Source: Lactonifactor sp. BIOML-A5
GTDB taxonomy: Bacteria; Bacillota; Clostridia; Lachnospirales; Lachnospiraceae
DNA length: 64,000 nucleotides
Reading direction: 5' to 3'
Assembly: GCF_009677585.1 (NCBI RefSeq)
Contig: NZ_WKYV01000011.1
Coordinates: forward strand, 1-64,000
Below, one piece after another: positions 51,729-61,799 of this stretch. Under the pieces are notes generated by a model that was not told the origin of the DNA, did not search any database, and worked only from the letters and a program-made list of their open reading frames with translations. A program made the translations under genes and the position numbers. Each line of letters begins with the position of its first letter. Position 1 is the first letter of the stretch.

Positions 51729-52154
51729 TTACAGATCAATACTGCCTGTAACCTCCTGGTTGATTACATAATAAACAGTATGTTCTTCTGGTTTTACATA
51801 TAATTTCAGATCCGTAAGGTCTTTTTCCTTCTTGCCCAACTCTTTAGTCCAGATATCTTTTACTCTTGCTGTCAGATCCTTTGTCAGAATCTCCTTGCCC
51901 CCAAACTGCAGATATATGCTTTCCTCAACCGCCGGTGCTTTTTTCTCAGCCGGTTTCTTCGCTGCCGGTTTTGCAGCAGGCTTCCTGGCCGCCGGTTTTT
52001 TAGCCTCTGTCTTTTTGGCGGCTGGTTTTTTTGTTTCCACCGGTGCTTTTTCCTCTGCAGCTGTCTTTGCCCCTGTAGCTGCTGCGGTCGTTTTCACTTC
52101 TGGTTTAGCTGCTGGTGCCGCTGCTTTTGTGATAGTTGATTGTTTCGTTGGCAT
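51729..52154 (-). CDS. DUF6465 protein with Ala/Lys/Pro-rich tail
   Basis: A 141-residue protein. The first ~75 residues are low-complexity histone H1-like ([23 protein letters not shown]). The C-terminal domain ([44 protein letters not shown]) is the DUF6465 fold. Possibly DNA- or RNA-associated, by composition only. Divergent-terminated with the SASP gene. Confidence 0.8.
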   Translation of the reverse strand: MPTKQSTITKAAAPAAKPEVKTTAAATGAKTAAEEKAPVETKKPAAKKTEAKKPAARKPAAKPAAKKPAEKKAPAVEESIYLQFGGKEILTKDLTARVKDIWTKELGKKEKDLTDLKLYVKPEEHTVYYVINQEVTGSIDL

Positions 52155-52242
52155 AATAATTCCTCCTCACCATCTTTTCTGACCTAGTTCAATAAATTTC
52201 TTTCTCATAATAAACCTATTCTGCGAATTTTTCAAGTATTTC

Positions 52243-55200
52243 CTACTCCACACTCTTCATAGACTCCACCATATTTATTTTTTTTAATTTAAAATGCATA
52301 GCAAAATTCACAAGAAATGAAAAGAAAAATGTAAGGATAATGCTGAATATATAACTCTTTGGTTCTATATTTCTGCCAAACATCATTATGTCTATTTCCG
52401 CAGTCAAAATCACAAAATAATGCAGCATTCGTCCGAAAATAACACCTACTATGCTCCCGATCAGAGTCAGCCATATATTTTCCCTGATCATATAGCTTGA
52501 GACTTCCATGTCATAAAATCCCAGCACCTTCAAGGTGGCAAGTTCCCTCATTCTCTCACTTAGATTGATCGTATTGAGATTATACAAAACAATAAAGGCC
52601 AGCATTCCCGCGGATATAACCAGCACATAGATTACGGTATCCATGCTCTTAAGCATATCCGCAATCCTGTCCGCCAAACCGGAGAGGAATGAGATTTCCG
52701 TCACTTGTTCTTTCTCCATGTAACGTCTCTGGAATTCCTCCTCAAATTTCTCGCTGTCAGAACTATTTATGGTATAGATCTGGTGAAACTCAGGTTCTTC
52801 CTGATATATTTTTTCATATAAGGCAGGTGTAATATATACATAATGATAGAAATAATTTTCCGTTATATGACTTACCTTTACATTCAGCTTGTGAGTCTCA
52901 TCCTTTTTCAGATAGATCTCATCCCCTGCTTTCACATCCAGTAATTTTGCAAGCTTCTCTGTGATAATCACCCCGTCATCGGTAAGTTCATAGGGTGTTT
53001 TTGTCAGTCTGTCCCTAAGGCTGATAAATTCCGTCAGGCGCCCGGGCTCCTGGGGGATCACCATATAAGAGCTTTTTTCCGTTCCTTTGCTGCCCACATC
53101 CACGGACGTCTCACAAACGGAAAGAGAGTTCTTTATTTCTTTGTCATTCTTCACAATTTCCAGAAGCTGATTCTCTTCCTCCTCTGTAACGTCGTCCTTC
53201 ATAGCTATGCTGGCACTGTAATTGCGGATACTGCCAAACTGAAGCGTGCCGATAGACTTAATGGAATCCTTCAGCCCAAAGCCTACCAGAAGAAGTCCCA
53301 TACATCCTCCGATCCCTAAGACTGTCATAAAAAATCTTTTTTTGTACCGGAACAAATTCCGAATGGTAGACTTGTTTGTAAAGTTCAGGTGACGCCAAAG
53401 GATCCCGATCCGTTCCAGAAGCACTCTTTTCCCGCTTTTAGGCGCTGCCGGCCGCATCAGCTCCGCCGGGCAGGCGTTCAGTTCTTTGTAGCAGGCAAAC
53501 ACAGTAGCTGCCACCGTACAGAAAATCGCAGCGGCAGTAGAGGACAGTGAGTAGGACAAATGCAGCGGATTCAGTATCTGCGGCAGATTAGTATACAAAA
53601 TTCCATAGGCATTGATAATTACTACCGGCAGCAGTTTCTGTCCCAGCACCAGACCTGTCAGGCTTCCCAGCATAGTGGCTGAAAAAGCATAACAGATATA
53701 CTTTGCCGCTATGGAAAACTTCCCGTATCCAAGCGCCTTTAAGGTACCAATCTGAATCCTTTCTTCCTCAACCATACGTGTCATTGACGTAAGGCAGATG
53801 AGAGCTGCTACCAGAAAGAAGATGACCGGAAATACCTTTCCGATTGCCTCAATTCTCTGGGAATCCTGATGATATTCCACATAAGATTCTATGTAATTTC
53901 TGTCTAAAACATACCACTCCGGAAGCTCCAGTTCCCGGAGCTCTTTCTCCGCATCCTGGATTTTACTCTTGGCATCGGCAATCTCAGGCTCAGCTTTTTC
54001 CTTAGCCTCTTCGTATTCCTGCTTTCCGTCCAGAAGTTCCTGTTCTTTATCCTTCAACTCCTGTTTTGCATCCCTTAGCTGGTTTACTCCATCCTGCCAT
54101 TCTTCTTCGGCATCGGACAGCTTTTGCTTCCCATCCTGCCATTCTGCTTCCTTTTCCTCCAGAAGCTCTGCCTGCCCAGACAGCTCCTCCCATCCCCCAT
54201 TCAATTGAGTCTGGCCATCTTCCAGCTCTGCTCTGGCTGCATCCAGCTGTTCCCAGCCGCTGTAAAGCTGTGCCTTTCCCTCTTCCAGTTCTTTTTTAGA
54301 CACAGAGAGCTGCTGCCTGGCGGCAGCTTCGTTCTCTTCGATTATCTTTTTGTTCTTTTCCAGCTCTCCGTAGGGATCCGCGAATTGGCTCTCAATGGCT
54401 TTCATAGCCTCGGCAACAGCGCTCTCCTGGGCGGCAGATATAGCGGCCGCCAGTTGCGCATCTGCCTCCTCCTGGGTCATAAGTCCGGCTTCCACCGCCG
54501 CCTTCAGACTCTCCTCCATAGCGGCCCTTACGCTCTGTTCCGCCTGTTCTCTTGCCTGCAGCTTTGCCTGTTCCCTAGCCGAAGCCAATGCTCCGTCCAG
54601 GGCTTCTTTTCCGTCGTTCCACTCTTTCCAGGCTGCTTCAATTTGTTCTCCGGTCTTTGCTTCGCCCTCCTCATACAGCGCCAGCCCTGACTCATACTCC
54701 TGCTGTTTTTCCTTCAGGGTCTGTTCGTTGGCCTCAATCTGCTCCCATCCGTCGTATATCTCCTGCTGCTTCTCATCCAGCTGCTCTTCGGCATCTTCTA
54801 TCTGGGCATATCCGTCGTCTATCTGGCTGCGCCCTTCCAAAAGAACTGCCTCATTGTCGTCCAACTCCTGTTTTCCGTCTGCCAGCTTCTGTTCATTCTC
54901 CGCAATTTCTTTTTTTCCGTCCTCCAGCTTTGCCTGGCCGTCCTCCAGTTCTTTGGCAGCATCGGCCAGCTTTTGTTCATTGTCGGCAATCTCTTTTTTA
55001 GCATCCGCAATCTTATCCCGGCCCTCCTCCTGTATTCCGTCATAGCGCGCCTGACATCTTTCCTCAGAGATATCTTCAAGCCGATCCTGCACCTCCCCAA
55101 CCAAATCCTCATAAGCGTCTGAGGTGTCGAGAAGCTCCCTGGCGCCTGTGACTGTCAGGCAAAGTTCGGTATATGCCTCAATGGCAAAACAATCTTTGGG

Positions 55201-55800
55201 AAGAAAAATAAAGCTGTTCAGATTGCCGTTACCAATCTTCGTGGTTCCCCGATCCAGACTCAGATAATAAGGGATACTTCCGCTGCCTACGATCTTATAG
55301 GAAGTCTCCTTCACCGTGTCTTTGATATCATCCTCTGTCCCTGAGGCCACCTTAATGGTGTCTCCAATCTGATATCCTGTATTCGTAATAAACTTTGTGT
55401 CTACCAGACACTCCTGATTATTTTCCGGCAGCCTGCCCTCCTCTATCTGTATCTCATTCATAGATTCAGGCACAGACATGAGACGTACTACAATCTGGGC
55501 ATCTTCCAGATCACAAAGTACGTCTGCTGAGTAACCGCCTTCTGCGCTGCTTACACCTTCTATGCTGCTGACAGCTTCCACGTCCTCATCGGTAAGTCCC
55601 AGGTTGCTCAGAATCCGCAGATCCATAAAATTGCTGTCGTCATAAAACTGATCCGCCGACAGATTCATATCCGGACTCGCAGCACGGATGCCGGAGAAAA
55701 AGGCAACTCCCAGAACCACGATAAGAAGTATGGAAAAAAAGCGGTTCTTTGTTTTTCTCAATTCCACAAAAAAGTCTTTTTTCAGGGCATTATGCTTCAC
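52243..55800 (-). CDS. FtsX-like ABC transporter permease with giant coiled coil
   Basis: A 1185-residue permease. N-terminal helix (about 20-40; FFSILLIVVLGVAFFSGI), a MacB-type ectodomain, then about 370 residues of repeated coiled coil (255-630: units such as ADAAKELEDGQAKLEDGKKE and LSDAEEEWQDGVNQL). A first FtsX core (about 655-800; RMVEEERIQIGTLKALGYG) and a second FtsX core near the C-terminus (ERMRELATLKVLGFYDMEV) follow. Probably a mechanotransmission exporter or lipoprotein/peptide sensor partner of the ATPase encoded next. No peptidase or cargo gene nearby. Confidence 0.85.
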   Translation of the reverse strand: MKHNALKKDFFVELRKTKNRFFSILLIVVLGVAFFSGIRAASPDMNLSADQFYDDSNFMDLRILSNLGLTDEDVEAVSSIEGVSSAEGGYSADVLCDLEDAQIVVRLMSVPESMNEIQIEEGRLPENNQECLVDTKFITNTGYQIGDTIKVASGTEDDIKDTVKETSYKIVGSGSIPYYLSLDRGTTKIGNGNLNSFIFLPKDCFAIEAYTELCLTVTGARELLDTSDAYEDLVGEVQDRLEDISEERCQARYDGIQEEGRDKIADAKKEIADNEQKLADAAKELEDGQAKLEDGKKEIAENEQKLADGKQELDDNEAVLLEGRSQIDDGYAQIEDAEEQLDEKQQEIYDGWEQIEANEQTLKEKQQEYESGLALYEEGEAKTGEQIEAAWKEWNDGKEALDGALASAREQAKLQAREQAEQSVRAAMEESLKAAVEAGLMTQEEADAQLAAAISAAQESAVAEAMKAIESQFADPYGELEKNKKIIEENEAAARQQLSVSKKELEEGKAQLYSGWEQLDAARAELEDGQTQLNGGWEELSGQAELLEEKEAEWQDGKQKLSDAEEEWQDGVNQLRDAKQELKDKEQELLDGKQEYEEAKEKAEPEIADAKSKIQDAEKELRELELPEWYVLDRNYIESYVEYHQDSQRIEAIGKVFPVIFFLVAALICLTSMTRMVEEERIQIGTLKALGYGKFSIAAKYICYAFSATMLGSLTGLVLGQKLLPVVIINAYGILYTNLPQILNPLHLSYSLSSTAAAIFCTVAATVFACYKELNACPAELMRPAAPKSGKRVLLERIGILWRHLNFTNKSTIRNLFRYKKRFFMTVLGIGGCMGLLLVGFGLKDSIKSIGTLQFGSIRNYSASIAMKDDVTEEEENQLLEIVKNDKEIKNSLSVCETSVDVGSKGTEKSSYMVIPQEPGRLTEFISLRDRLTKTPYELTDDGVIITEKLAKLLDVKAGDEIYLKKDETHKLNVKVSHITENYFYHYVYITPALYEKIYQEEPEFHQIYTINSSDSEKFEEEFQRRYMEKEQVTEISFLSGLADRIADMLKSMDTVIYVLVISAGMLAFIVLYNLNTINLSERMRELATLKVLGFYDMEVSSYMIRENIWLTLIGSIVGVIFGRMLHYFVILTAEIDIMMFGRNIEPKSYIFSIILTFFFSFLVNFAMHFKLKKINMVESMKSVE

Positions 55801-55807
55801 TACATCA

Positions 55808-56518
55808 CTACCATTCTATTTCTTCTACGGGCGTGGGATTCTGGTTTTCCGCCATACTGCTCACACGTCCGTTCTTAATTTTTATTACTCTGTCAGCCAT
55901 AGGGGTAATGGCCTGGTTATGGGTTATCACAATCACTGTCATTTTTTTCTTTCTGCAGGTATCCTGGAGAAGTTTCAGGATGGCTTTTCCTGTCTGATAG
56001 TCCAGAGCTCCTGTGGGCTCGTCACAGAGCAGCAGCTTGGGATTCTTGGCCAGCGCCCGGGCAATGGCCACCCGCTGCTGTTCCCCTCCCGAAAGCTGAG
56101 CTGGAAAATTCTGCATTCTCTCTTTCAAGCCTACGTCACAGAGGGCGTCCTCAGCATTGAGGGGATCCCTGCAGATCTGAATTGCCAGTTCAACATTCTC
56201 CAGAGCTGTCAGGTTCTGGATCAGGTTATAGAATTGAAACACAAAACCAATCGCATCCCGGCGATATTCAATCAATTTTTTACCCCTGAATCTGCTTATG
56301 TCTGTGCCGTCCACCAGGACAGCACCTTCATCACAGGTATCCATTCCGCCCAGAATATTCAGTACCGTTGTCTTTCCCGCACCGCTGGGGCCCACAATAA
56401 CCACAAATTCCCCTTCCTGTATATAAAAAGACACGCCGTCCACAGCATGAATGGTAACTTCTCCCATCCGGTAAGATTTTTTCACATTGTCCAGTCTTAC
56501 AATTTCCTTCATACACAC
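55808..56518 (-). CDS. ABC transporter ATP-binding protein, MacB/LolD type
   Basis: A 236-residue ATPase: Walker [13 protein letters not shown]-loop [18 protein letters not shown], signature [15 protein letters not shown], Walker [13 protein letters not shown], switch His in VIVITHNQ. It precedes the FtsX permease by 7 bases in the operon and should energise it. Coupled to recG by 4 bases. Confidence 0.93.
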   Translation of the reverse strand: MCMKEIVRLDNVKKSYRMGEVTIHAVDGVSFYIQEGEFVVIVGPSGAGKTTVLNILGGMDTCDEGAVLVDGTDISRFRGKKLIEYRRDAIGFVFQFYNLIQNLTALENVELAIQICRDPLNAEDALCDVGLKERMQNFPAQLSGGEQQRVAIARALAKNPKLLLCDEPTGALDYQTGKAILKLLQDTCRKKKMTVIVITHNQAITPMADRVIKIKNGRVSSMAENQNPTPVEEIEW

Positions 56519-56522
56519 CGCC

Positions 56523-58589
56523 TTACAGTCCCAGCGTCTCTGACTGAGACTTCATATATTTCTCCAATTCCTCTCTCAGAGGCCTGTGCTGTTCCAGGGA
56601 AAGCTCGGGATCCAGAGCCAGTATTCTCCCTGCCGCCTCGCTGGCCTCCTTTAATATATTCGCATCCTGATAAACATCTGCGATCTTAAACTCCATAATA
56701 CCGCTCTGACGGACTCCAAACAGATCTCCCGGCCCCCGCAGGCGCAGATCCTCCCCTGCAATAAAAAAACCGTCGTTGGATTTTTCCAAAATCTCCAGCC
56801 GTTTCTGAATCTCTTCCCCTGCCTCTTTGTGCATAAAAATGCAGTAAGACTGAACATCCCCCCGTCCTACCCTGCCCCGCAGCTGGTGGAGCTGTGCAAG
56901 GCCGAACCGCTCTGCGTTTTCAACCATCATAACCACTGCATTAGGGACATTCACACCCACCTCTATGACAGTGGTGGACACCAGAACTTGGATCTTATTC
57001 TCTGCAAAAGCCTCCATAATCTGATTCTTTTCCGCCGGTTTCATTCGTCCATGAAGTGATTCTACCACAATTTGGGAAGGAAAAACAGTCTTTAAACGCT
57101 TTGTGTAATCAAGAACATTTTCCGCCTCCATCCCTTCGCTTTCCTCCACCATGGGACAGATAATATACACCTGGTGTCCCGCCTCTATCTGTTGCTGCAT
57201 AAAAGCATAGGCTTTCGGCCGATAACTGGTATCTACTACACAATTTTTTATAGGAAGACGTTTTGCCGGCAGTTCATCGATAACGGAAATATCCAAATCC
57301 CCGTACAAAATAATCGCCAGTGTCCTGGGAATAGGAGTTGCACTCATTACAAGCACATGGGGACTCCCGCCTTTCTTAGACAGTATTTCTCTCTGCTGCA
57401 CCCCAAACCTGTGCTGCTCATCCGTAATTACCAGCGCTATATTCTGATAAACTACCTTTTCCTGGATGAGTGCATGAGTGCCCACAATTATCTTAGCCTT
57501 TCCTTCCGCAATCTTTGCATATGCCTCTCTTTTCTCCTTTGCAGCAGAGGAACCGGTCAGGAGAATAGGTTCTAAGCCTGTCAGTCCGCTGTCCTCCAGC
57601 AGTCTTCTCAGCCCCTCGTAATGCTGTCTGGCCAGCACTTCTGTAGGGACCATCAGCGCACTCTGGTATCCGTTTGTCCCGGCAAGAATCATGGCCAGAA
57701 ATGCAAGAATTGTTTTTCCGGATCCTACATCCCCCTGTACCAGACGGTTCATCAGGGTATGGCCTGTCATGTCCCTTTCTATCTCATGCCACACCTGCAT
57801 CTGGGCACTGGTCAGACGGTAAGGAAGCTGTTCTATTACTTTTTCTGTCTCCCATACCGGCTTCATATCAAACAAATTCTTTTCTTCTGTCTTTTTTTCC
57901 TTCAGAAGCTGAATCCCCAGAATAAAGAAGAGGAATTCGTCGAAGGCAAGCCTGTGCCGTCCCAAGACCATGCACTCCTGATTTTCCGGAAAATGTATCT
58001 GGGAAACGGCAAAATTATACTCCGACAGCCGATACGCATTTCTTACTTCTTCCGGAAGATATTCCACAGCCAGCTCCTTCTGCTCCAAAACCTGGCGGAG
58101 CATTTTAACCAGCATTTTGTTTGTGATGCCCGCTGTGAGGCTATAGACAGGCTGCAGGCCATTCTGCAGCTTTTCATACTCCTCCCGCGTAAAGATCTGC
58201 GGGTGTTCCATAACCATTCTATGTCTTTTTTCCGATACCTTTCCTCTGAATATATAAATCCCGCCCCTTTTCAGCACATTTCTCAGAAAAGGCATATGAA
58301 ACCAGATGAGCTGTAAGGTTTCCCCCCGATCCGTCAGAACAGTAGATACTATAGTACTTTTCCCTGCATTTTTCACATCCACATTTCCCGTAATCCTTGC
58401 CGCGACTGCTGTTTTCCCGGCTCCTTTTTCCACCGCTTCCTTTACGGTTACAGGTTCCGTATATCTGTCATACTCTCTGGGGTAATAGTGCAGCAGATCA
58501 CCAACTGTATAAATTCCAAGCTTCTGAAACAGCTTTTCAGTCTTGTCCCCTACCCCTTTCAGGGAACGAAGAGGTGCATTTTCTTCCAT
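56523..58589 (-). CDS. recG: ATP-dependent DNA helicase RecG
   Basis: A 688-residue fork-reversal helicase: N-terminal wedge/OB domain (about 55-150; LKGVGDKTEKLFQKLGIYTVGD at the very start), Walker A VQGDVGSGKTILAFLA, DEQH box VITDEQHRFG, motif VI QLRGRVGRG and the C-terminal GDLFGVRQSG. Standard length. Terminator of the gene upstream lies at 58632-58672. Confidence 0.95.
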   Translation of the reverse strand: MEENAPLRSLKGVGDKTEKLFQKLGIYTVGDLLHYYPREYDRYTEPVTVKEAVEKGAGKTAVAARITGNVDVKNAGKSTIVSTVLTDRGETLQLIWFHMPFLRNVLKRGGIYIFRGKVSEKRHRMVMEHPQIFTREEYEKLQNGLQPVYSLTAGITNKMLVKMLRQVLEQKELAVEYLPEEVRNAYRLSEYNFAVSQIHFPENQECMVLGRHRLAFDEFLFFILGIQLLKEKKTEEKNLFDMKPVWETEKVIEQLPYRLTSAQMQVWHEIERDMTGHTLMNRLVQGDVGSGKTILAFLAMILAGTNGYQSALMVPTEVLARQHYEGLRRLLEDSGLTGLEPILLTGSSAAKEKREAYAKIAEGKAKIIVGTHALIQEKVVYQNIALVITDEQHRFGVQQREILSKKGGSPHVLVMSATPIPRTLAIILYGDLDISVIDELPAKRLPIKNCVVDTSYRPKAYAFMQQQIEAGHQVYIICPMVEESEGMEAENVLDYTKRLKTVFPSQIVVESLHGRMKPAEKNQIMEAFAENKIQVLVSTTVIEVGVNVPNAVVMMVENAERFGLAQLHQLRGRVGRGDVQSYCIFMHKEAGEEIQKRLEILEKSNDGFFIAGEDLRLRGPGDLFGVRQSGIMEFKIADVYQDANILKEASEAAGRILALDPELSLEQHRPLREELEKYMKSQSETLGL

Positions 58590-58631
58590 AATATCCCTTC
58601 CACCTTTTTATGTAATATTAGAAAATCTGTG

Positions 58632-58672
58632 AAAAAAAGGTGCTGCCTTGGCCCACTTAGCCAGGCAACACC
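58632..58672 (-). terminator. Terminator after the yloV-like gene
   Basis: On the minus strand GGGTGTTGCCTGGC and GCCAAGGCAGCACC form a long stem followed by TTTTTTTC, between the DAK2 gene and recG. Confidence 0.7.
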
Positions 58673-58688
58673 CTTCTTTTTCTCTCCT

Positions 58689-60344
58689 CTATTCTACTGA
58701 TACAATATAATAATAGATTGGCTGTCCGCCCTGATTGACCTCTACATCAAAGTCCGGGTACTTATCTTCCAGCCGGGACGCCAGTTCCTCCGCATCCTCT
58801 TTTGAAACCTCTTCCCCATAGTAAATGCTTATGATCTCAGAGTCTTCATCCACCATCTCTTCAACCATATGCAGAGTTACCTGCTCTATCTCTTTTCCCA
58901 CAGAGAGAATCTTATGATCGCCGATTCCCATGATATCCCCCTGGGATATTTCCTTGTCATCAATATGGGTATCCCGGACCGCATAAGTTACCTGTCCTGT
59001 TTTTACATTCTTGATTTCTTCTGCCATTGCCTCAGCATTTTCTTCCGGGCTTCTGTCCGGAACATAATTGATAAGTGCGGTAATTCCCTGAGGTATGGTT
59101 TTGGTGGGAATTACATAGATATTCTTATCTTCTGTCAGATCCCTGGCCTGATTCGCCGCCAAAATAATATTCTTGTTGTTCGGGAATATAAAAATGTTTT
59201 TCGCCGGGACACGTGAAATTGCGTTGAGCATATCCTCTGTACTGGGGTTCATGGTCTGTCCCCCTTCAATCAGATAGTCCGCCCCCAGCTCCTTAAAGAT
59301 CTCACACATACCTTCACCCACAGACACAGAGATGAATCCAACTTCCTTCTCCGGCACTGTCTCTTCCCTGGCCTGCTCTGCGGCAAGCTTTTCCGCATCC
59401 TTTATCAGCTTCTCCTGATGTTCTTCCCGCATATTGTCAATCTTAATACGGGAGAGAGAACCATAAGTTAAAGCCTTGGAAATTGCAAGTCCAGGATCAT
59501 TGGTATGTACATGGATCTTGACAATTTCATCGTCAGCCACGACCACCAGTGAATCACCGATTGACATCAAATATTCTTTTATCTTGGAAACCTCATGCTC
59601 CGAAAGTTCTTCCTTCAATACAATAAGAAATTCCGTACAATATCCGAACTTAATATCCGCTTCCGCCTGGGGAGAGATTCGGGTCAGTTTCTGCCCCGCA
59701 GGAGCCTCAAAACTATAGTCGATTTCTTTTCCCTGGAACCCGTCGTAGGCCCCCTTCAGCACTTCCAGAAGCCCCTGTCCTCCGGAATCAACGACACCTG
59801 CCTCTTTCAGCACAGGAAGCATCTCCGGGGTCTGAGAGAGGACATATTCCGCATGGTCAATGATCTCTCTGAAAAAAGCATCCAGATCATCCATCTCCTC
59901 AGCCAGTTCAAGTGCACGGGTTGCCGCTCCTTTTGCCACAGTTAGTATCGTCCCCTCCTTCGGCTTCATAACTGCTTTGTAAGCAGTCTCAACACCTTTT
60001 TCAAAAGCGTCGGCAAATTTCTGTGCATCCAGTTTCTCATAATGTGCGATTCCTTTTGTAAATCCCCGCAGCAGCTGGGAGAGAATAACGCCGGAATTTC
60101 CTCTGGCACCTCTGAGGGAGCCGGACGATATGGCTTTTGCCAGGGAATCCATGCTTATTTTATCCAGCTGACTGACTTCTGTCGCTGCCGACATAATCGT
60201 CAGGGTCATATTCGTTCCCGTATCCCCGTCCGGCACTGGAAATACATTCAGTTCATTAATCCACTCTTTTTTTGCCTCCAGATTCTTTGCTCCCGCCAGG
60301 AACATCTTAGCCAGGACGCCTGCATCTATGGTCTTTGTACTCAC
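58689..60344 (-). CDS. DAK2-domain protein, FakA/YloV family
   Basis: A 551-residue protein: DAK2 kinase domain (about 1-200; NVFPVPDGDTGTNMTLT, RGARGNSGVILSQLLRG, DSGGQGLLE) and a C-terminal YloV/DegV-like domain (about 320-551; FPNNKNIILAANQA). FakA phosphorylates fatty acids bound to FakB. In B. subtilis yloU-yloV precede recG as here. AAGGAGG precedes the start. Confidence 0.88.
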   Translation of the reverse strand: MSTKTIDAGVLAKMFLAGAKNLEAKKEWINELNVFPVPDGDTGTNMTLTIMSAATEVSQLDKISMDSLAKAISSGSLRGARGNSGVILSQLLRGFTKGIAHYEKLDAQKFADAFEKGVETAYKAVMKPKEGTILTVAKGAATRALELAEEMDDLDAFFREIIDHAEYVLSQTPEMLPVLKEAGVVDSGGQGLLEVLKGAYDGFQGKEIDYSFEAPAGQKLTRISPQAEADIKFGYCTEFLIVLKEELSEHEVSKIKEYLMSIGDSLVVVADDEIVKIHVHTNDPGLAISKALTYGSLSRIKIDNMREEHQEKLIKDAEKLAAEQAREETVPEKEVGFISVSVGEGMCEIFKELGADYLIEGGQTMNPSTEDMLNAISRVPAKNIFIFPNNKNIILAANQARDLTEDKNIYVIPTKTIPQGITALINYVPDRSPEENAEAMAEEIKNVKTGQVTYAVRDTHIDDKEISQGDIMGIGDHKILSVGKEIEQVTLHMVEEMVDEDSEIISIYYGEEVSKEDAEELASRLEDKYPDFDVEVNQGGQPIYYYIVSVE

Positions 60345-60361
60345 AACAAGTTCCTCCTTAA

Positions 60362-60718
60362 TTAATCAATTACTCGTACGCCTTCCACAAGGATATTGAT
60401 CTTCTCAATCTCCATGCCGGTAAAGGCTTCTACTTTATATTTCACGTTGCTGATTAGATTGTCGGACACTGCGGAAATACTAACACCATATGCCACAATT
60501 ACGTGAAAATCCAACTCTATCTTATTGTCACTGATCGTCACATTGATTCCGTGCTTTAAGCTGTCCTTTTTCAAAAGCTTAACAAGCCCGTCTTTCATGC
60601 TGACAGCAGCCATTCCTACGATACCAAAACACTCAACGGCAACACTTCCCGCGTACGTAGCAATCACATCTGTATCAATAACTATTTTGCCCAATCCTGT
60701 ATCAATACAACCATTCAT
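60362..60718 (-). CDS. Asp23/Gls24 family protein (YloU)
   Basis: A 118-residue protein (MNGCIDTGLGKIVIDTDVIATYAGSVAVECFGIVGMA..., DFHVIVAYGVSISAVSDN). The Asp23/Gls24 fold is an envelope-stress family. The ATG at 60718 has GGAGGTGTCCGGT ahead; the longer frame from 60811 is dismissed. Partner of YloV in the conserved order rpmB-yloU-yloV. Confidence 0.88.
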   Translation of the reverse strand: MNGCIDTGLGKIVIDTDVIATYAGSVAVECFGIVGMAAVSMKDGLVKLLKKDSLKHGINVTISDNKIELDFHVIVAYGVSISAVSDNLISNVKYKVEAFTGMEIEKINILVEGVRVID

Positions 60719-60847
60719 ACCGGACACCTCCACTATATTATTCAAAATCCGGTTCTGTGCCAAGACGCCAATCTTCCGGATCATGTTAGTATTATAACCT
60801 GTTTTATACAAAAATGAAATAATAATTTGAATTTTTTATATTTTTAC

Positions 60848-60876
60848 TTGCAAAAAGCGCCGCCATCTGTTAAAAT
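60848..60876 (+). promoter_or_regulatory. Promoter of rpmB
   Basis: TTGCAA (60848-60853), 17-base spacer, TAAAAT (60871-60876), followed by an approximately 65-base leader with AAGGAGGTGC before the ATG. Confidence 0.65.
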
Positions 60877-60944
60877 AACTATTGTTGTGAGTCTGTATTA
60901 ATAGGGTATATCAGACTTATTTTATATGTCAAGGAGGTGCTATC

Positions 60945-61130
60945 ATGGCAAAGTGTGCTATTTGTGAAAAGGGCGCTCATTTCGGAAACAGTGTGAGCCA
61001 TTCCCATAGACGTTCTAATAAAATGTGGAAATCAAACATCAAATCTGTAAGAGTGAATGTGAACGGTGCTTCAAAGAAGATGTATGTTTGTACTTCTTGC
61101 CTGAAGTCCGGTAAAGTTGAAAGAGCGTAA
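60945..61130 (+). CDS. rpmB: 50S ribosomal protein L28, zinc-binding form
   Basis: A 61-residue L28: AKCAICEKG and VCTSCLKSGKVERA hold the two CxxC pairs of the zinc-containing (C+) form, with HSHRRSNKMWK in between. Part of the large subunit near the E site. Monocistronic; terminator at 61141. Confidence 0.96.
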   Translation: MAKCAICEKGAHFGNSVSHSHRRSNKMWKSNIKSVRVNVNGASKKMYVCTSCLKSGKVERA

Positions 61131-61140
61131 TGTAAGGAAA

Positions 61141-61175
61141 TAAAAAACCATCGCGGTTGGCGGTGGTTTTTTTAT
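61141..61175. terminator. Terminator after rpmB (bidirectional)
   Basis: ACCATCGC and GCGGTGGT (one G-T pair) around GGTTG, with A6 before and T7 after; serves rpmB and the small minus-strand gene. Confidence 0.75.
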
Positions 61176-61181
61176 TTTCCA

Positions 61182-61319
61182 CTATCTGCAAAATAGATTA
61201 TATCCCCCTAACAGGCATCCTGCTGCCACTAATACGATAAAAAAGCACTTGGGAAATATCAGGGCAATGAGCATTCCCACTCCTACCCAAAATAACAGGA
61301 ATCCAATGAGACGACACAT
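61182..61319 (-). CDS. 45-residue membrane peptide
   Basis: An unlisted short gene: MCRLIGFLLFWVGVGMLIAL, then FPKCFFIVLVAAGCLLGGY, ending CR and TAG. Two hydrophobic segments (about 4-20, 25-41) separated by a Pro. AAAGGAG stands 8 bases before the ATG, and the terminator at 61141 closes it. It follows gerW in the sporulation cluster, so a spore membrane role is possible. Length and lack of homology knowledge keep confidence moderate. Confidence 0.6.
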   Translation of the reverse strand: MCRLIGFLLFWVGVGMLIALIFPKCFFIVLVAAGCLLGGYNLFCR

Positions 61320-61380
61320 TTTTGACTCCTTTTGTCCTCTTACTTTTTAGTATATGCAGACACCCGCTCCTTCAATACAC

Positions 61381-61797
61381 CTAGTCTGTGGGCTCTTCCT
61401 GGGAATCCCCTTCTGCCTTTTTGTCCTCCGCCTTCTGATTATGGGCGATAATATCCTCAGCTTTCTTGTCTGTAAACTTATTGACAAAGTCAGGCACCAT
61501 ATCCAGAATCTTAGTAAGTCCGTCCTGATTCTTAACATTTACCAGTTTTGTTGTCCCATTGGAGATTACAAGTACAGCGCTGGGGGATACTTTGCCGCCC
61601 ATACCTCCGGCACCGTTATTCTTTTTATCATCGGCAAAAGCACCCGCTGCCACTCCAAAGGATACATCGATGAGCGGAAGTATAATGGTATCGCCTACCG
61701 TAATTGCCTCACCCACCACTGTCTTGGTTGTGATAAAACTGTCCATTCCCTTAAAAAGAGAATCTACTGTTGTCTGAAAATTATTCCCGTCTGCCAT
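61381..61797 (-). CDS. gerW: GerW-family sporulation protein (YtfJ)
   Basis: A 138-residue protein: TVDSLFKGMDSFITTKTVVGEAI, TIILPLIDVSFGVAAGAF, GGMGGKVSPSAVLVI. The GerW family is needed for spore cortex or germination processes in Bacillus. The C-terminal tail is acidic/basic mixed (AEDKKAEGDSQEE). 3 bases downstream of the DUF2953 gene, as in ytfI-ytfJ of Bacillus. Confidence 0.88.
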   Translation of the reverse strand: MADGNNFQTTVDSLFKGMDSFITTKTVVGEAITVGDTIILPLIDVSFGVAAGAFADDKKNNGAGGMGGKVSPSAVLVISNGTTKLVNVKNQDGLTKILDMVPDFVNKFTDKKAEDIIAHNQKAEDKKAEGDSQEEPTD

Positions 61798-61799
61798 TG

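Noticed and set aside
54395..55045. Ser/Ala-rich 216-residue plus-strand frame
   Set aside because: It is the complement of the coiled-coil repeat of the FtsX permease, not a separate protein.
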